From assembly GCA_002387325.1 (NCBI GenBank), contig DGIN01000075.1, forward strand, positions 1,769-9,337: a stretch of DNA of 7,569 bases, written 5' to 3'. The DNA is from Bacteroidales bacterium UBA4621. GTDB lineage: Bacteria > Bacteroidota > Bacteroidia > Bacteroidales > Paludibacteraceae. The notes under the pieces are model-generated. The model was not told the DNA's origin and searched no databases. It worked only from the letters and a program-made list of their open reading frames with translations. This document shows positions 1-7,480 of the stretch, in pieces (the first letter of the stretch is position 1; every line of letters starts with the position of its first letter). Both the position numbers and the translations under genes were made by a program.

Positions 1-2643
1 ACGTTCATCACTTTCGAGCAGCAGGTGCATATCGACCACACGGCTTTCATTGACGGTTTCATACCCGCCACCAAGGTGCTGATTGAGCAGAAGTCGGTGC
101 AGAAAGACCTGGGTGCGCCCATACGCCAGTCGGACGGTTCGCTGCTCAACCCGTTCCAGCAAGCCAAACGCTATGCCGCCGAACTGCCGTACAGCAGTCG
201 TCCTCGGTGGATAGTAACGTGCAACTTCCGCGAGTTTTGGATATACGATATGGAGCAGCCCAACGGCGAACCGCAGGTGGTGCTGTTGGAGAATCTCGAG
301 AAAGAGCATTACCGTCTGCGTTTCCTTGTGGACACAGGCAGCGACACCCTGCGCAAAGAGATGGAACTCTCCATACAGGCGGGCGACTTAGTGGGGAAGA
401 TATACGATGCCATCCGTCCTCAGTACGCCCATCCCGATGACCCCGACACACTCGCCTCGCTCAACCAACTGTGTGTGCGGCTCGTCTTCTGCCTCTTTGC
501 GGAAGATGCGGGGCTGTTTGGCGACAAGAACGAGTTTCACGACTACCTCAACCAGTTTCCCGCCCCGCACCTGCGCCGTGCACTGATAGACCTGTTCCGA
601 GTATTAGACACCAAGCCCGAAGACCGCGACCCGTACTTGGACGACGACCTGCGGCGGTTTCCGTATGTGAACGGCGGACTGTTCTCCAACGAGAACATCG
701 AGATACCGCAACTGACCGACGAGATACGCACGCTCCTGCTCACCAAAGCCTCGGAGGACTTCGACTGGTCGGAGATAAGTCCCACTATCTTCGGGGCGGT
801 GTTTGAGAGTACACTCAACCCTGATACCCGCCGCTCGGGCGGTATGCACTATACGAGTATCGAGAATATCCACAAGGTGATAGACCCGCTGTTCCTCAAC
901 GACCTGCAGCACGAGTTGGAGACTATTGCGAACGACAAATCGCATAACTCGAAATTCATTATGCAGAATTTGCATGTTTTCCAAGACAAACTGGCGTCGC
1001 TCACGTTCTTTGACCCGGCGTGCGGTAGCGGCAACTTCCTGACCGAGACCTATATCAGCCTGCGCCGTTTGGAGAACAAGGTCATCCGCCTCCTGCAAGG
1101 CGACCAGATGCAGTTGGGCACGTTCACTAATCCTATCCGTGTGGATATCCACCAGTTCTACGGCATCGAGATAAACGACTTCGCGGTCTCGGTGGCGACT
1201 ACCGCCCTGTGGATAGCCGAGTTGCAGATGCTACGTGAGACAGAGCGTATCTGCCAAATAGAAGCCAAGCCCCTGCCCCTCCACGCCTACCACAATATTC
1301 ACGAGGGCAACGCCCTGCGCACCGACTGGAGCCAAGTCGTCCCCACCGACCGACTAAACTACATCATGGGCAACCCGCCGTTTGTGGGACACCAACATAG
1401 AACACAGGACCAACACAATGATATGGATGCCATATATGCAGATATGGCAGATACTAATTATGGGAAATTAGACTATGTTTGTGCCTGGTATAAGAAAGCG
1501 GCAGATATAATGCAAGGGACAAATATCCACGCTGCTTTTGTTTCTACAAACTCGATCTGTCAAGGAGAATCTGTTCCTGCTATGTGGGAGCCTTTGTTTG
1601 AACGCAAAGGCTTGGTTATCAATTTTGCCTATCCGACATTTCGTTGGGATAGCGAAAGCAATTTGAAAGCACACGTTCATTGTGTAATAGTTGGTTTTTC
1701 TATTGGAGATAACCAAACCACTAAGCGTCTTTATTTGACAGATGGCACATATAAACAATGTACTAACATCAATGGTTATCTGCTAGACGCACCCAATATC
1801 TTTGTGAAAAGTCGTACAAAATCCTCACAAGGTTTACCCGAAATGACCAAAGGAAGTCAGCCTACGGACGGAGGAAATTTATTCTTAACAGAAGCAGAGC
1901 GTGATGCTATGATTAAGAAATATCCCCATTCTGCTGATTTTATAAAACAATTTGTAGGTGCTGAAGAATTTATCAACAATAAGAAGCGATATTGTTTGTG
2001 GCTAAAAGGCGTACCGCCAAAACAATATGCAGATATTCCTGAGATTATAGAACGATTGAAAGCCGTACGTGAAATGCGCTTGGCAAGCCCTACTGCTTCT
2101 GTAAAGCGGGATGCGGATATACCTATGCTTTTTACGCAGATACGCCAACCGGACACAAACTATTTGATTATACCTTCTCATTCCTCTGAAAATCGCAGGT
2201 ATATTCCTATTGGCTTTATGAGTCCTCAAATCATTTGTGGCAATGCAAACCAAATGATTCCTAATGCCACACTCTTTATGTTTGGCTTACTTACCAGCAA
2301 TGTACACATGGCTTGGATGCGTGCTGTATGCGGACGATTGAAAAGTGATTATCGTTATTCGCCTTCTGTCTATACTAATTTCCCCTTTCCAAATGCAACA
2401 GAAAAGAAGAAGGTGAAGATAGAACAAACTGCACAGGAAATTCTTAATGCACGTGCAAACTACCCAGAATGTAGTTTAGCCGATTTGTACGGAGAAAAGA
2501 TGATTATCTACACCGACCTGTTACGTGCCCACCAAGCCAACGACCGTGCAGTAATGGCAGCATACGGTTTCCCGACCACAATGACCGAGTCTGACTGCGT
2601 GGCACGACTATTGGAGATGTACCAAGAACTGACAAACAAGTGA
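1..2643 (+). CDS. MmeI-like fused restriction endonuclease / N6-adenine DNA methyltransferase (Type IIL/IIG), 5' end outside window
   Basis: Single-chain restriction-modification enzyme predicted to methylate adenine in one strand of its target and to cut unmodified DNA. The frame is open to the left edge, so the true start is upstream; the first in-window candidate is a GTG at 25, and residues are numbered from it (872 aa; MmeI is about 919). In order: PD-(D/E)XK-type nuclease residues D10, E21 and K23 in FIDGF...VLIEQKS; a helical linker (about 110-260) including CVRLVFCLFAEDAGLF; motif X-like GGMHYTS (272-278); SAM-binding FDPACGSGNF (329-338); catalytic NPPF (450-453), the gamma-class m6A type; a target-recognition region (about 600-800) with YIPIGFMSP and GRLKSDYRYS; and a C-terminal helical part with LLRAHQANDRAVMAAYGF. 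No frameshift or internal stop is visible. Base composition shifts sharply inside the gene (see the 1390-2508 entry). No separate specificity, helicase or nuclease gene lies downstream; upstream partners cannot be seen. Domain layout is from family knowledge; target sequence unknown. Confidence 0.9.
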   Translation, partial: TFITFEQQVHIDHTAFIDGFIPATKVLIEQKSVQKDLGAPIRQSDGSLLNPFQQAKRYAAELPYSSRPRWIVTCNFREFWIYDMEQPNGEPQVVLLENLEKEHYRLRFLVDTGSDTLRKEMELSIQAGDLVGKIYDAIRPQYAHPDDPDTLASLNQLCVRLVFCLFAEDAGLFGDKNEFHDYLNQFPAPHLRRALIDLFRVLDTKPEDRDPYLDDDLRRFPYVNGGLFSNENIEIPQLTDEIRTLLLTKASEDFDWSEISPTIFGAVFESTLNPDTRRSGGMHYTSIENIHKVIDPLFLNDLQHELETIANDKSHNSKFIMQNLHVFQDKLASLTFFDPACGSGNFLTETYISLRRLENKVIRLLQGDQMQLGTFTNPIRVDIHQFYGIEINDFAVSVATTALWIAELQMLRETERICQIEAKPLPLHAYHNIHEGNALRTDWSQVVPTDRLNYIMGNPPFVGHQHRTQDQHNDMDAIYADMADTNYGKLDYVCAWYKKAADIMQGTNIHAAFVSTNSICQGESVPAMWEPLFERKGLVINFAYPTFRWDSESNLKAHVHCVIVGFSIGDNQTTKRLYLTDGTYKQCTNINGYLLDAPNIFVKSRTKSSQGLPEMTKGSQPTDGGNLFLTEAERDAMIKKYPHSADFIKQFVGAEEFINNKKRYCLWLKGVPPKQYADIPEIIERLKAVREMRLASPTASVKRDADIPMLFTQIRQPDTNYLIIPSHSSENRRYIPIGFMSPQIICGNANQMIPNATLFMFGLLTSNVHMAWMRAVCGRLKSDYRYSPSVYTNFPFPNATEKKKVKIEQTAQEILNARANYPECSLADLYGEKMIIYTDLLRAHQANDRAVMAAYGFPTTMTESDCVARLLEMYQELTNK
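1390..2508 (+). other. AT-rich mosaic segment inside the restriction-modification gene
   Basis: Hand counts of G+C per 60 bases: 33/60 (241-300) and 37/60 (1321-1380) before the segment; 25/60, 22/60, 20/60 and 18/60 at 1381, 1441, 1681 and 1921 within it; 25/60 at 2461-2520; and back to 34/60 at 2521-2580. The left edge falls right after the catalytic NPPF motif and the right edge just before the conserved C-terminal LLRAHQ stretch, so both edges sit in or near highly conserved coding sequence. The reading frame is continuous throughout. The segment covers the last part of the methyltransferase domain and the whole target-recognition region. The likely explanation is replacement by homologous recombination with a diverged allele, which would change the DNA sequence recognised. 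Edges are approximate, within some tens of bases. Confidence 0.75.
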
Positions 2644-2717
2644 TATAGTAAAATTCAGAACTATGCGAATAAAGTCTGTCCCCATTGGTACACCCCAAGT
2701 CTTGTTTATGCGGTTGT
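2644..2717. other. Convergent intergenic gap, no convincing terminator
   Basis: Seventy-four bases between the stop of the rightward restriction-modification gene and the stop of the leftward rmlB. The best pairing I found is CGAATAAA (2666-2673) with TTTATGCG (2705-2712), which has one mismatch and a 31-base loop, plus a weak inner TTGG/CCAA pair. Neither has a following T-run on either strand. Transcription termination may occur here, but the sequence does not show a standard intrinsic terminator. Confidence 0.5.
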
Positions 2718-3848
2718 TTAGCGGTTGGCGTACATGGATTCGTAGTATTTCTCGTACTCGCCGGAGGTGATGTTGTCCATCCAGTCCTGGTGGTCGAGGT
2801 ACCAGCGAACTGTTTTCCCGATGCCCTCCTCGAACTGCAGCGAAGGTTCCCAACCGAGTTCGCGTTGCAACTTGCGCGAGTCGATGGCATAGCGCAGGTC
2901 GTGCCCTGCACGGTCGGTTACGTAAGTTATCAAGTCCATGTCCTCGCCCTCTTTGCGCCCCAGCAGACGATCAACGGTATTGATCAGCACTTTGACAATA
3001 TCAATGTTTTTCCACTCGTTGAAACCGCCTATGTTGTAGGTGTCGGCGATGTTTCCCTTGTGGAAAATGAGGTCGATAGCCCGTGCGTGGTCTTCCACAT
3101 AGAGCCAGTCGCGTACGTTCTCGCCTTTTCCATAGACGGGCAGCGGTTTGCGGTGGCGTATATTGTTGATAAAGAGCGGAATGAGTTTCTCGGGGAACTG
3201 GTAGGGACCATAGTTGTTGGAGCAGTTGGTCACGATAGTCGGCATACCGTATGTATCGTGGAAGGCACGTACGAAATGGTCGGACGAGGCTTTCGACGCC
3301 GAATAGGGGCTATGGGGGTTGTATTTGGTCTCCTCCGTAAAGAACTGCTCGCCGTAGGTAGCGTGGTCGATGGACGATGCCTTGGTGGAGAAGGGCGAGG
3401 GCAATCCCTCTGGGTGGGTCAGCGCGAGTGCGCCATAGACTTCGTCGGTGGAGATATGGTAGAAACGTTTGCCTTCATATTTCTCCGGCAGCGACTCCCA
3501 ATAGAGTTTCGCTGCCTGCAGCATTGAGAGCGTACCGAGCACGTTGGTTTTGGCAAACGTAAACGGGTCTTTGATTGAGCGATCGACATGGCTTTCGGCA
3601 GCGAGGTGGATAACACCCGTAACATGCTCTTTCTGCATAAGGGCATAGATGGTGTCGAAATCGCAGATGTCGGCTTTTACAAAACGGTAATTCGGCTTGT
3701 TTTCGATGTCTTTCAGGTTTGCCAAGTTGCCCGCGTAAGTGAGTTTGTCCACATTGACAATTCGGTAATCAGGGTACTTGTTCACGAAAAGACGTACAAC
3801 GTGGCTGCCGATAAATCCGGCACCACCCGTGATGATAATGGATTTCAT
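2718..3848 (-). CDS. rfbB: dTDP-glucose 4,6-dehydratase (RmlB/RfbB)
   Basis: Cytoplasmic NAD-dependent enzyme of the short-chain dehydrogenase/reductase superfamily. It converts dTDP-glucose to dTDP-4-keto-6-deoxyglucose, the second step towards dTDP-L-rhamnose and other deoxysugars used in surface polysaccharides. The 376-residue product starts with MKSIIITGGAGFIGS, whose glycine-rich NAD loop is residues 8-15. It carries the catalytic T134-D135-E136 within ISTDEVYG, the Y182-x3-K186 pair in SPYSASKASSDH, the family signature NNYGPYQFPEKLIP (211-224), and a substrate-binding segment ENVRDWLYVEDH (243-254). About 15 extra residues between STDEVYG and the YxxxK region, relative to the E. coli enzyme as I recall it, account for the slightly long protein. 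I chose the ATG at 3848 over an in-frame TTG at 3863 because the NAD fold begins at once and the TTG lies in the preceding gene. The CotH-like gene stops 5 bases upstream, so this is probably the last gene of the cluster. The usual partners rmlA, rmlC and rmlD are not in the window. Confidence 0.96.
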   Translation of the reverse strand: MKSIIITGGAGFIGSHVVRLFVNKYPDYRIVNVDKLTYAGNLANLKDIENKPNYRFVKADICDFDTIYALMQKEHVTGVIHLAAESHVDRSIKDPFTFAKTNVLGTLSMLQAAKLYWESLPEKYEGKRFYHISTDEVYGALALTHPEGLPSPFSTKASSIDHATYGEQFFTEETKYNPHSPYSASKASSDHFVRAFHDTYGMPTIVTNCSNNYGPYQFPEKLIPLFINNIRHRKPLPVYGKGENVRDWLYVEDHARAIDLIFHKGNIADTYNIGGFNEWKNIDIVKVLINTVDRLLGRKEGEDMDLITYVTDRAGHDLRYAIDSRKLQRELGWEPSLQFEEGIGKTVRWYLDHQDWMDNITSGEYEKYYESMYANR

Positions 3849-3853
3849 ACTGT

Positions 3854-5323
3854 TTATTTCCAATGTATAGAGTTAATTTTTGTATCAAAGAAGTTGGTTT
3901 CGCCGCTCAGCCCGTCTCCCACTCCGCCTGTCAGGAGACGGTACTGCGGGTAGTTGCTCCATGAGGCGGGCTTGTCCGCGATATGCGTGTCTTCGCCCGT
4001 GTCGTTGTCCACATAGGGACGGATCATATTCTGCCATTGCCTGATACGCGCCTGACTGCCCGCCGTACCGAACAGGTCGTCCGAGTCTGCCAGTTCGCGG
4101 ATATAGTCTTTGTAGCGTTTTTTGAACTCACTTATGGACATCACTTTGCGCATCAGTATGCGGTCGCCCTCGAGGCTGCCCCAGTGGAGCATATCCTGCG
4201 TACCGGGGTTGATGCAGTTGCTTGTACCAAGAGTGTTGTCATAGTCGAAAGGAATGAAATAGAAGCGGTGGGCGGCATCAAAATAGAAGAAGTAGTTGTT
4301 CTGATTGCTCCAGTAGTCGTCCCACATCCCGACCATCACATTTACGGCATACGCCCGCAGGAACAGGTCCACATCCATGTGCTGCTCGAGCCACGTCTTC
4401 AGCGCTGCACTGCCCGATGGCAGCGGAGTCATACCATTAATAAAATCAGCCAGTTCCTGTTGTGCAGCAGCCAATTCTTTTTTGTTGGTTTTCAGGTCAT
4501 ACACGGGGTTCATCAGCCCGTAATCATCTGATATACCCATACGCGATTTGTCGGCATTGCTCAGGTCAGCCCCCCATGAGGCTTTCCACATATTGCCTGT
4601 TTTGTCGGGTATATGTCCGTCCTTCATACGTGCATCAAGCCACCCTTTGCGCGGGTTCTCAATCATTGCATACACGCCCATATAGACAGGCTTGGTGTCG
4701 CCCTGTATATAGACCGACAGGCGGCAGTATGACGCATAGGGCGCACTCCATACGCCGAAGCGGTGGAACAGGTTGTAGGAATAGATTTCGCGGCAATAAG
4801 CGGGGTCTTCGTGGAACCATTTGAGTATCAGACGGTCGCATCCGAAGAAACGTTCACCTGTTATATATTCGGTGAACTTGATACCGAAATGTGTGTGATG
4901 CCATTGTGCGCCGTTGCGGTGGTTTTCCCCTTTGCTGCCCTCCGGGCGGACACGTGAGGTGTTACCACGCGGACGCAAGCCGACACTGTCGCGGCGGAAC
5001 TCGTTCGTACCTTTGCGGAAAGCGAAAGCGGCAGGCACATAGAGTCCGTTGTTCTCCCATTGGTCGAAATTGCTCAGGTAGGTATTCCAGTTTTTTTCGG
5101 TGAGAGTAATTGTTATCTCGGGGACGGCGTTGAGGTCGAACAGGTAGGCGAAGTTGCGCTTTGCGGGGTCTATCGCCACAACAGTATCTTCTTGAGTCAG
5201 AACAGACGGAACGCTATCGCCCGTAGTTGGTTTGTCAGGCGTAGGCGTAACAGGGTTGAATGGCTGGCATGCTGCCAATCCGCCCAACACGCAAATACCC
5301 ATTATCTGTTTTATCTTTCTCAT
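3854..5323 (-). CDS. CotH-kinase-family lipoprotein
   Basis: Exported lipoprotein of the CotH atypical kinase family. The founding Bacillus CotH phosphorylates spore-coat proteins; the substrate here is unknown. Of 489 residues, 1-18 are a lipoprotein signal peptide (KIK, then a hydrophobic core) with lipobox LAAC and lipidated Cys19. The residues after the Cys (QPFNPV) lack the acidic surface-export signal seen in many Bacteroidota lipoproteins, so a periplasm-facing location is more likely. A Pro/Thr-rich linker runs to about residue 40. The family core shows LRPRGNTSR (116-124), KWFHEDPAYCREIYSYNLF (168-186), YMGVYAMIE (214-222), MWDDYWSNQNNYFFYFD (333-349) and FIPFDYDNTLG (356-366); the last contains the DYD motif expected to bind metal-nucleotide. 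The ATG overlaps the birA stop as ATGA, suggesting translational coupling, and rmlB follows 5 bases after the stop. Family assignment is firm; kinase activity and role are inferred. Confidence 0.88.
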   Translation of the reverse strand: MRKIKQIMGICVLGGLAACQPFNPVTPTPDKPTTGDSVPSVLTQEDTVVAIDPAKRNFAYLFDLNAVPEITITLTEKNWNTYLSNFDQWENNGLYVPAAFAFRKGTNEFRRDSVGLRPRGNTSRVRPEGSKGENHRNGAQWHHTHFGIKFTEYITGERFFGCDRLILKWFHEDPAYCREIYSYNLFHRFGVWSAPYASYCRLSVYIQGDTKPVYMGVYAMIENPRKGWLDARMKDGHIPDKTGNMWKASWGADLSNADKSRMGISDDYGLMNPVYDLKTNKKELAAAQQELADFINGMTPLPSGSAALKTWLEQHMDVDLFLRAYAVNVMVGMWDDYWSNQNNYFFYFDAAHRFYFIPFDYDNTLGTSNCINPGTQDMLHWGSLEGDRILMRKVMSISEFKKRYKDYIRELADSDDLFGTAGSQARIRQWQNMIRPYVDNDTGEDTHIADKPASWSNYPQYRLLTGGVGDGLSGETNFFDTKINSIHWK

Positions 5324-6069
5324 GCTATCACGAACCGTATCTGTTTGAAGTGGTACGCCTTTGTCTCGCCGTTCTCTTTGTGAAGAATCAATTCACCTTG
5401 CGGGGTAATTCCCAGTATCTCTGCGAGGAAAGCCCCATCGGCAGTTTGTGCAATGTCAGTAGGCACAAGGCTCACCTCGCGCTCTATGTAGGGGTGCAGT
5501 CCCGTGCGACGGTAGAGGTGCGAGAGATACGTCTCCCGGAGTGTTTCTGCGGGTGCTGTCTGCCATTTCTCCAACACCTCCAAGTAGTCGTCCAACATGG
5601 CGGCGACATCGTATTCCTTGTCTGTAATCTGCCGCATTGAAACAGGGTTAGGGGCGTTGCTTGCAAACACCTGCTGATTGACATTCAGTCCTATTCCCAC
5701 TATTGAATATGCCACACGGTTGCCTATGAGGGTATTCTCCACCAGAATGCCCGACAATTTTTTGTCCCCATAATAGATGTCGTTAGGCCATTTGATGGTT
5801 ACTCTGTCAGCAGGCAGGTAATGCGCCAGCATCTCCCGCATCGCCACTGCTACGAGCATTGTCAGCCGGAACTGCTCCGTTGCCTGCACTTCGGTGCGCA
5901 GGAGAGTGGAGAAAAGCAGGTTTTTTCCGTCCTCGCTTTCCCATCCATTGCCTTCCTGCCCCCTCCCTGCCGACTGGTAGTCCGTCCGAATGGTGTAGAG
6001 GTCGGGCAAAGTGTCCGAGTACTGCTCACGGAGGAGTGTGGAGGTGCTATTTGTTTGCCTTATATACAT
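5320..6069 (-). CDS. birA: Biotin--[acetyl-CoA-carboxylase] ligase without DNA-binding domain (class I BirA)
   Basis: Cytoplasmic enzyme that activates biotin with ATP to biotinoyl-5'-AMP and transfers biotin to a lysine of carboxylase carrier proteins. The 249 residues begin directly in the catalytic domain (IRQTNSTSTLL), so the N-terminal helix-turn-helix of the E. coli repressor-type BirA is absent and no operator binding is expected. Visible motifs: DYQSAGRGQEGNGW (30-43, biotin/adenylate loop), KWPND (93-97), KLSGILVE (104-111; Lys104 matches the biotin-contacting lysine) and GIGLNVN (125-131). A small C-terminal domain occupies about 200-249. By motif alignment, the loop position of E. 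coli Arg118 is Gln38. The start at 6069 is constrained: an in-frame stop lies 18 bases upstream, and the next Met is residue 71, beyond the adenylate loop. The start overlaps the end of the dacB-like gene by 23 bases, and the stop overlaps the next start. Confidence 0.95.
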   Translation of the reverse strand: MYIRQTNSTSTLLREQYSDTLPDLYTIRTDYQSAGRGQEGNGWESEDGKNLLFSTLLRTEVQATEQFRLTMLVAVAMREMLAHYLPADRVTIKWPNDIYYGDKKLSGILVENTLIGNRVAYSIVGIGLNVNQQVFASNAPNPVSMRQITDKEYDVAAMLDDYLEVLEKWQTAPAETLRETYLSHLYRRTGLHPYIEREVSLVPTDIAQTADGAFLAEILGITPQGELILHKENGETKAYHFKQIRFVIA

Positions 6070-7426
6070 CGAGCAGGTATTTTTCTATTACGGTCTGTAT
6101 ATTGCGTGCCTTGCCGGGCGCACTATTGATCAGGACAGCGAACACCCACTTGTCGCCATTGGGCATATCTATATATCCTGCAAAGTTCTTCGTTCCTGCA
6201 ATTGTCCCGCTCTTGGCGTGGATACGCCCCTCCAATTCGGTGCCACAGCAGAGGGTTTTGAGTGTTCCCGTCTGCCCGCTCACGGGTAGCGACTGCAGCC
6301 ACACAGCGGCATTTTTGCTGTGTGCCATATAGCGCAACAGTTGTACAAACGTGTCGGCACTCACCGCGTCCTGCGGAGCCAACCCGCATCCGTCCTTTAT
6401 CAGTGCATTGCTCACGTCCACGCCCTTCCTGCGCCAGAACTCACGAAGATAGTCGCACGAGTTGTGTATCGTGCTTGGTATGGCGTAGCGCAAGCCGAGA
6501 TAGCGGAAGATAGCCTCTGCATAGAGGTTGTTGCTGTGGATATTGGTCTCGGCAATCAATGTACCCAAAGGTTCCGACTTGTGGGTATAAATCACATTGC
6601 GTGGCGGCAGAAGCGGGTTGTAATCCGCCATATAGAAGGCGGGCATTTTCACGTCTATCCCCGCTTGCAGCAGTTGCTGCTGCAGATGCCGTGCAAGCAG
6701 CAGACCGGGGTTGGGAATGTCGCCTTTGACGCCGAACACCCCCAAGTTGCTCGGGATACAGCCCGTGAGGTAGCGTTCGTTGCTGAACGGCAGTCCGCTC
6801 ACAAACGCCCCGTCGTAGGTAACCTTAGTACAGCGTATATGGTTGATAAATTGCAGGTTCGGGTATGCCGGTTCGGTGCGTGTAACCTCTGCTATTGTTC
6901 CTACGGCACCGCTTTTGAGTACGATATTCATCGTATTCGCCATGTAGTTGATGCCGAAGATGCCGGGTGCGTAGTAGTTGCCTGCATCTTCGCAGAGCCA
7001 TGCAGGGTTGGTTGCTTCACCGTCGAACAGACTCATATCGGCAATTATAGCGCCCTCTATGCAGCGTATGCCTGCCGCCTGTACGGCACGCACCCAACGA
7101 GAGAGAAACGATTGCCGTTTGTCGCCCAGCGAGGGGTCTCCTTCGCCGCGAATGTAGAGGTTGCCGTATAGTGTACCATTCTCTATCCTGCCCGTATATT
7201 CAAGGGTTGTTGTAAAGCGGAAATCCGCCCCGAGTGTTTCGAGTGCCGCCCCTGTGGTAAGCAGTTTCATCACAGAAGCAGGGGGTACCACGTGGTCGGA
7301 GCGGTGCTGATCAATGATTCGCCCCGTGGTCATATTCTCCACGCGTACGCTCATATTCGCCTTGCCCGTAACCGGGTGTTCCGTAAGCAAACTTATCGAT
7401 AACAGTATAGAAATCAGTCCAAACAT
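6047..7426 (-). CDS. dacB: D-alanyl-D-alanine carboxypeptidase/endopeptidase, PBP4 type (peptidase S13)
   Basis: Penicillin-binding protein of family S13, which removes the terminal D-Ala of peptidoglycan stem peptides and cleaves D-Ala-mDAP crosslinks in the periplasm. Numbered from the ATG at 7426 (459 aa), the three active-site motifs are intact: S51-V-M-K54 in VPPASVMKLLTTGAALE (nucleophile and general base), S298-N-N300 in NIHSNNLYAEAIFR, and K405-S-G-T408 in HAKSGTIAGTKNFAGYI. The stretch between the first two motifs is long, as expected for the inserted domains of S13 enzymes. The usual DGSGLS segment reads DGCGLA here. The N-terminus (MFGLISILLSISLL) is hydrophobic and could be a signal peptide or anchor, but has no basic residues before it. 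The frame continues upstream to a GTG at 7498, which would add 24 residues. I prefer 7426 because a well-formed promoter at 7450-7480 would place transcription start downstream of that GTG. It is the first gene of the cluster and overlaps birA by 23 bases. Confidence 0.9.
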   Translation of the reverse strand: MFGLISILLSISLLTEHPVTGKANMSVRVENMTTGRIIDQHRSDHVVPPASVMKLLTTGAALETLGADFRFTTTLEYTGRIENGTLYGNLYIRGEGDPSLGDKRQSFLSRWVRAVQAAGIRCIEGAIIADMSLFDGEATNPAWLCEDAGNYYAPGIFGINYMANTMNIVLKSGAVGTIAEVTRTEPAYPNLQFINHIRCTKVTYDGAFVSGLPFSNERYLTGCIPSNLGVFGVKGDIPNPGLLLARHLQQQLLQAGIDVKMPAFYMADYNPLLPPRNVIYTHKSEPLGTLIAETNIHSNNLYAEAIFRYLGLRYAIPSTIHNSCDYLREFWRRKGVDVSNALIKDGCGLAPQDAVSADTFVQLLRYMAHSKNAAVWLQSLPVSGQTGTLKTLCCGTELEGRIHAKSGTIAGTKNFAGYIDMPNGDKWVFAVLINSAPGKARNIQTVIEKYLLDVYKANK

Positions 7427-7449
7427 CTGGCTAATAAAACAAAAGTCTG

Positions 7450-7480
7450 CAAAGTTACGCAAAATATATGAGATACGCAA
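7450..7480 (-). promoter_or_regulatory. Bacteroidota-type promoter for the dacB-birA-cotH-rfbB cluster
   Basis: On the minus strand the -7 box TAACTTTG (7457-7450) matches the Bacteroides primary-sigma consensus TAnnTTTG exactly. A TTG (7480-7478) lies upstream with a 20-base spacer, the spacing expected for the -33 element. The inferred transcription start leaves a short leader of roughly 15-20 bases, AT-rich and without a Shine-Dalgarno sequence, before the ATG at 7426. No comparable spaced promoter is needed further along, because the next three genes overlap or nearly touch. Assignment rests on consensus match alone. Confidence 0.65.

Noticed and set aside
604..1152. Leftward open frame inside the restriction-modification gene
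   Set aside because: It is antisense to the conserved helical linker and methyltransferase motifs, has no domain, and is restricted to the GC-rich part where such shadows are common.
2665..2713. Possible terminator hairpin between the convergent genes
   Set aside because: The pairing is eight bases with a mismatch and a 31-base loop, and no T-run follows on either strand.
2705..2713. TTTATGCGG near the end of rmlB, resembling the TTTATGCA unit at 7522
   Set aside because: It is a single imperfect copy with no inverted partner arranged as at the right edge; probably chance.
2685..3527. Long rightward open frame opposite rmlB
   Set aside because: It is entirely antisense to a clear RmlB. Its translation is rich in Val, Cys and Gly with no recognisable domain, as expected from the complement of a moderately GC-rich gene.
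3849..3863. TTG start that would extend RmlB by five residues
   Set aside because: It lies in the end of the preceding gene, and the NAD-binding fold starts directly at the ATG at 3848.
6664..6704. Run of GCAG/GCTG-like short repeats
   Set aside because: It encodes the Leu/Gln-rich stretch RHLQQQLLQAG of the dacB-like product and is explained by coding content.
6320..7171. Long rightward open frame opposite the dacB-like gene
   Set aside because: It lies wholly within a gene whose three S13 motifs are intact, and its translation is Val/Cys/Arg-rich with no family resemblance.
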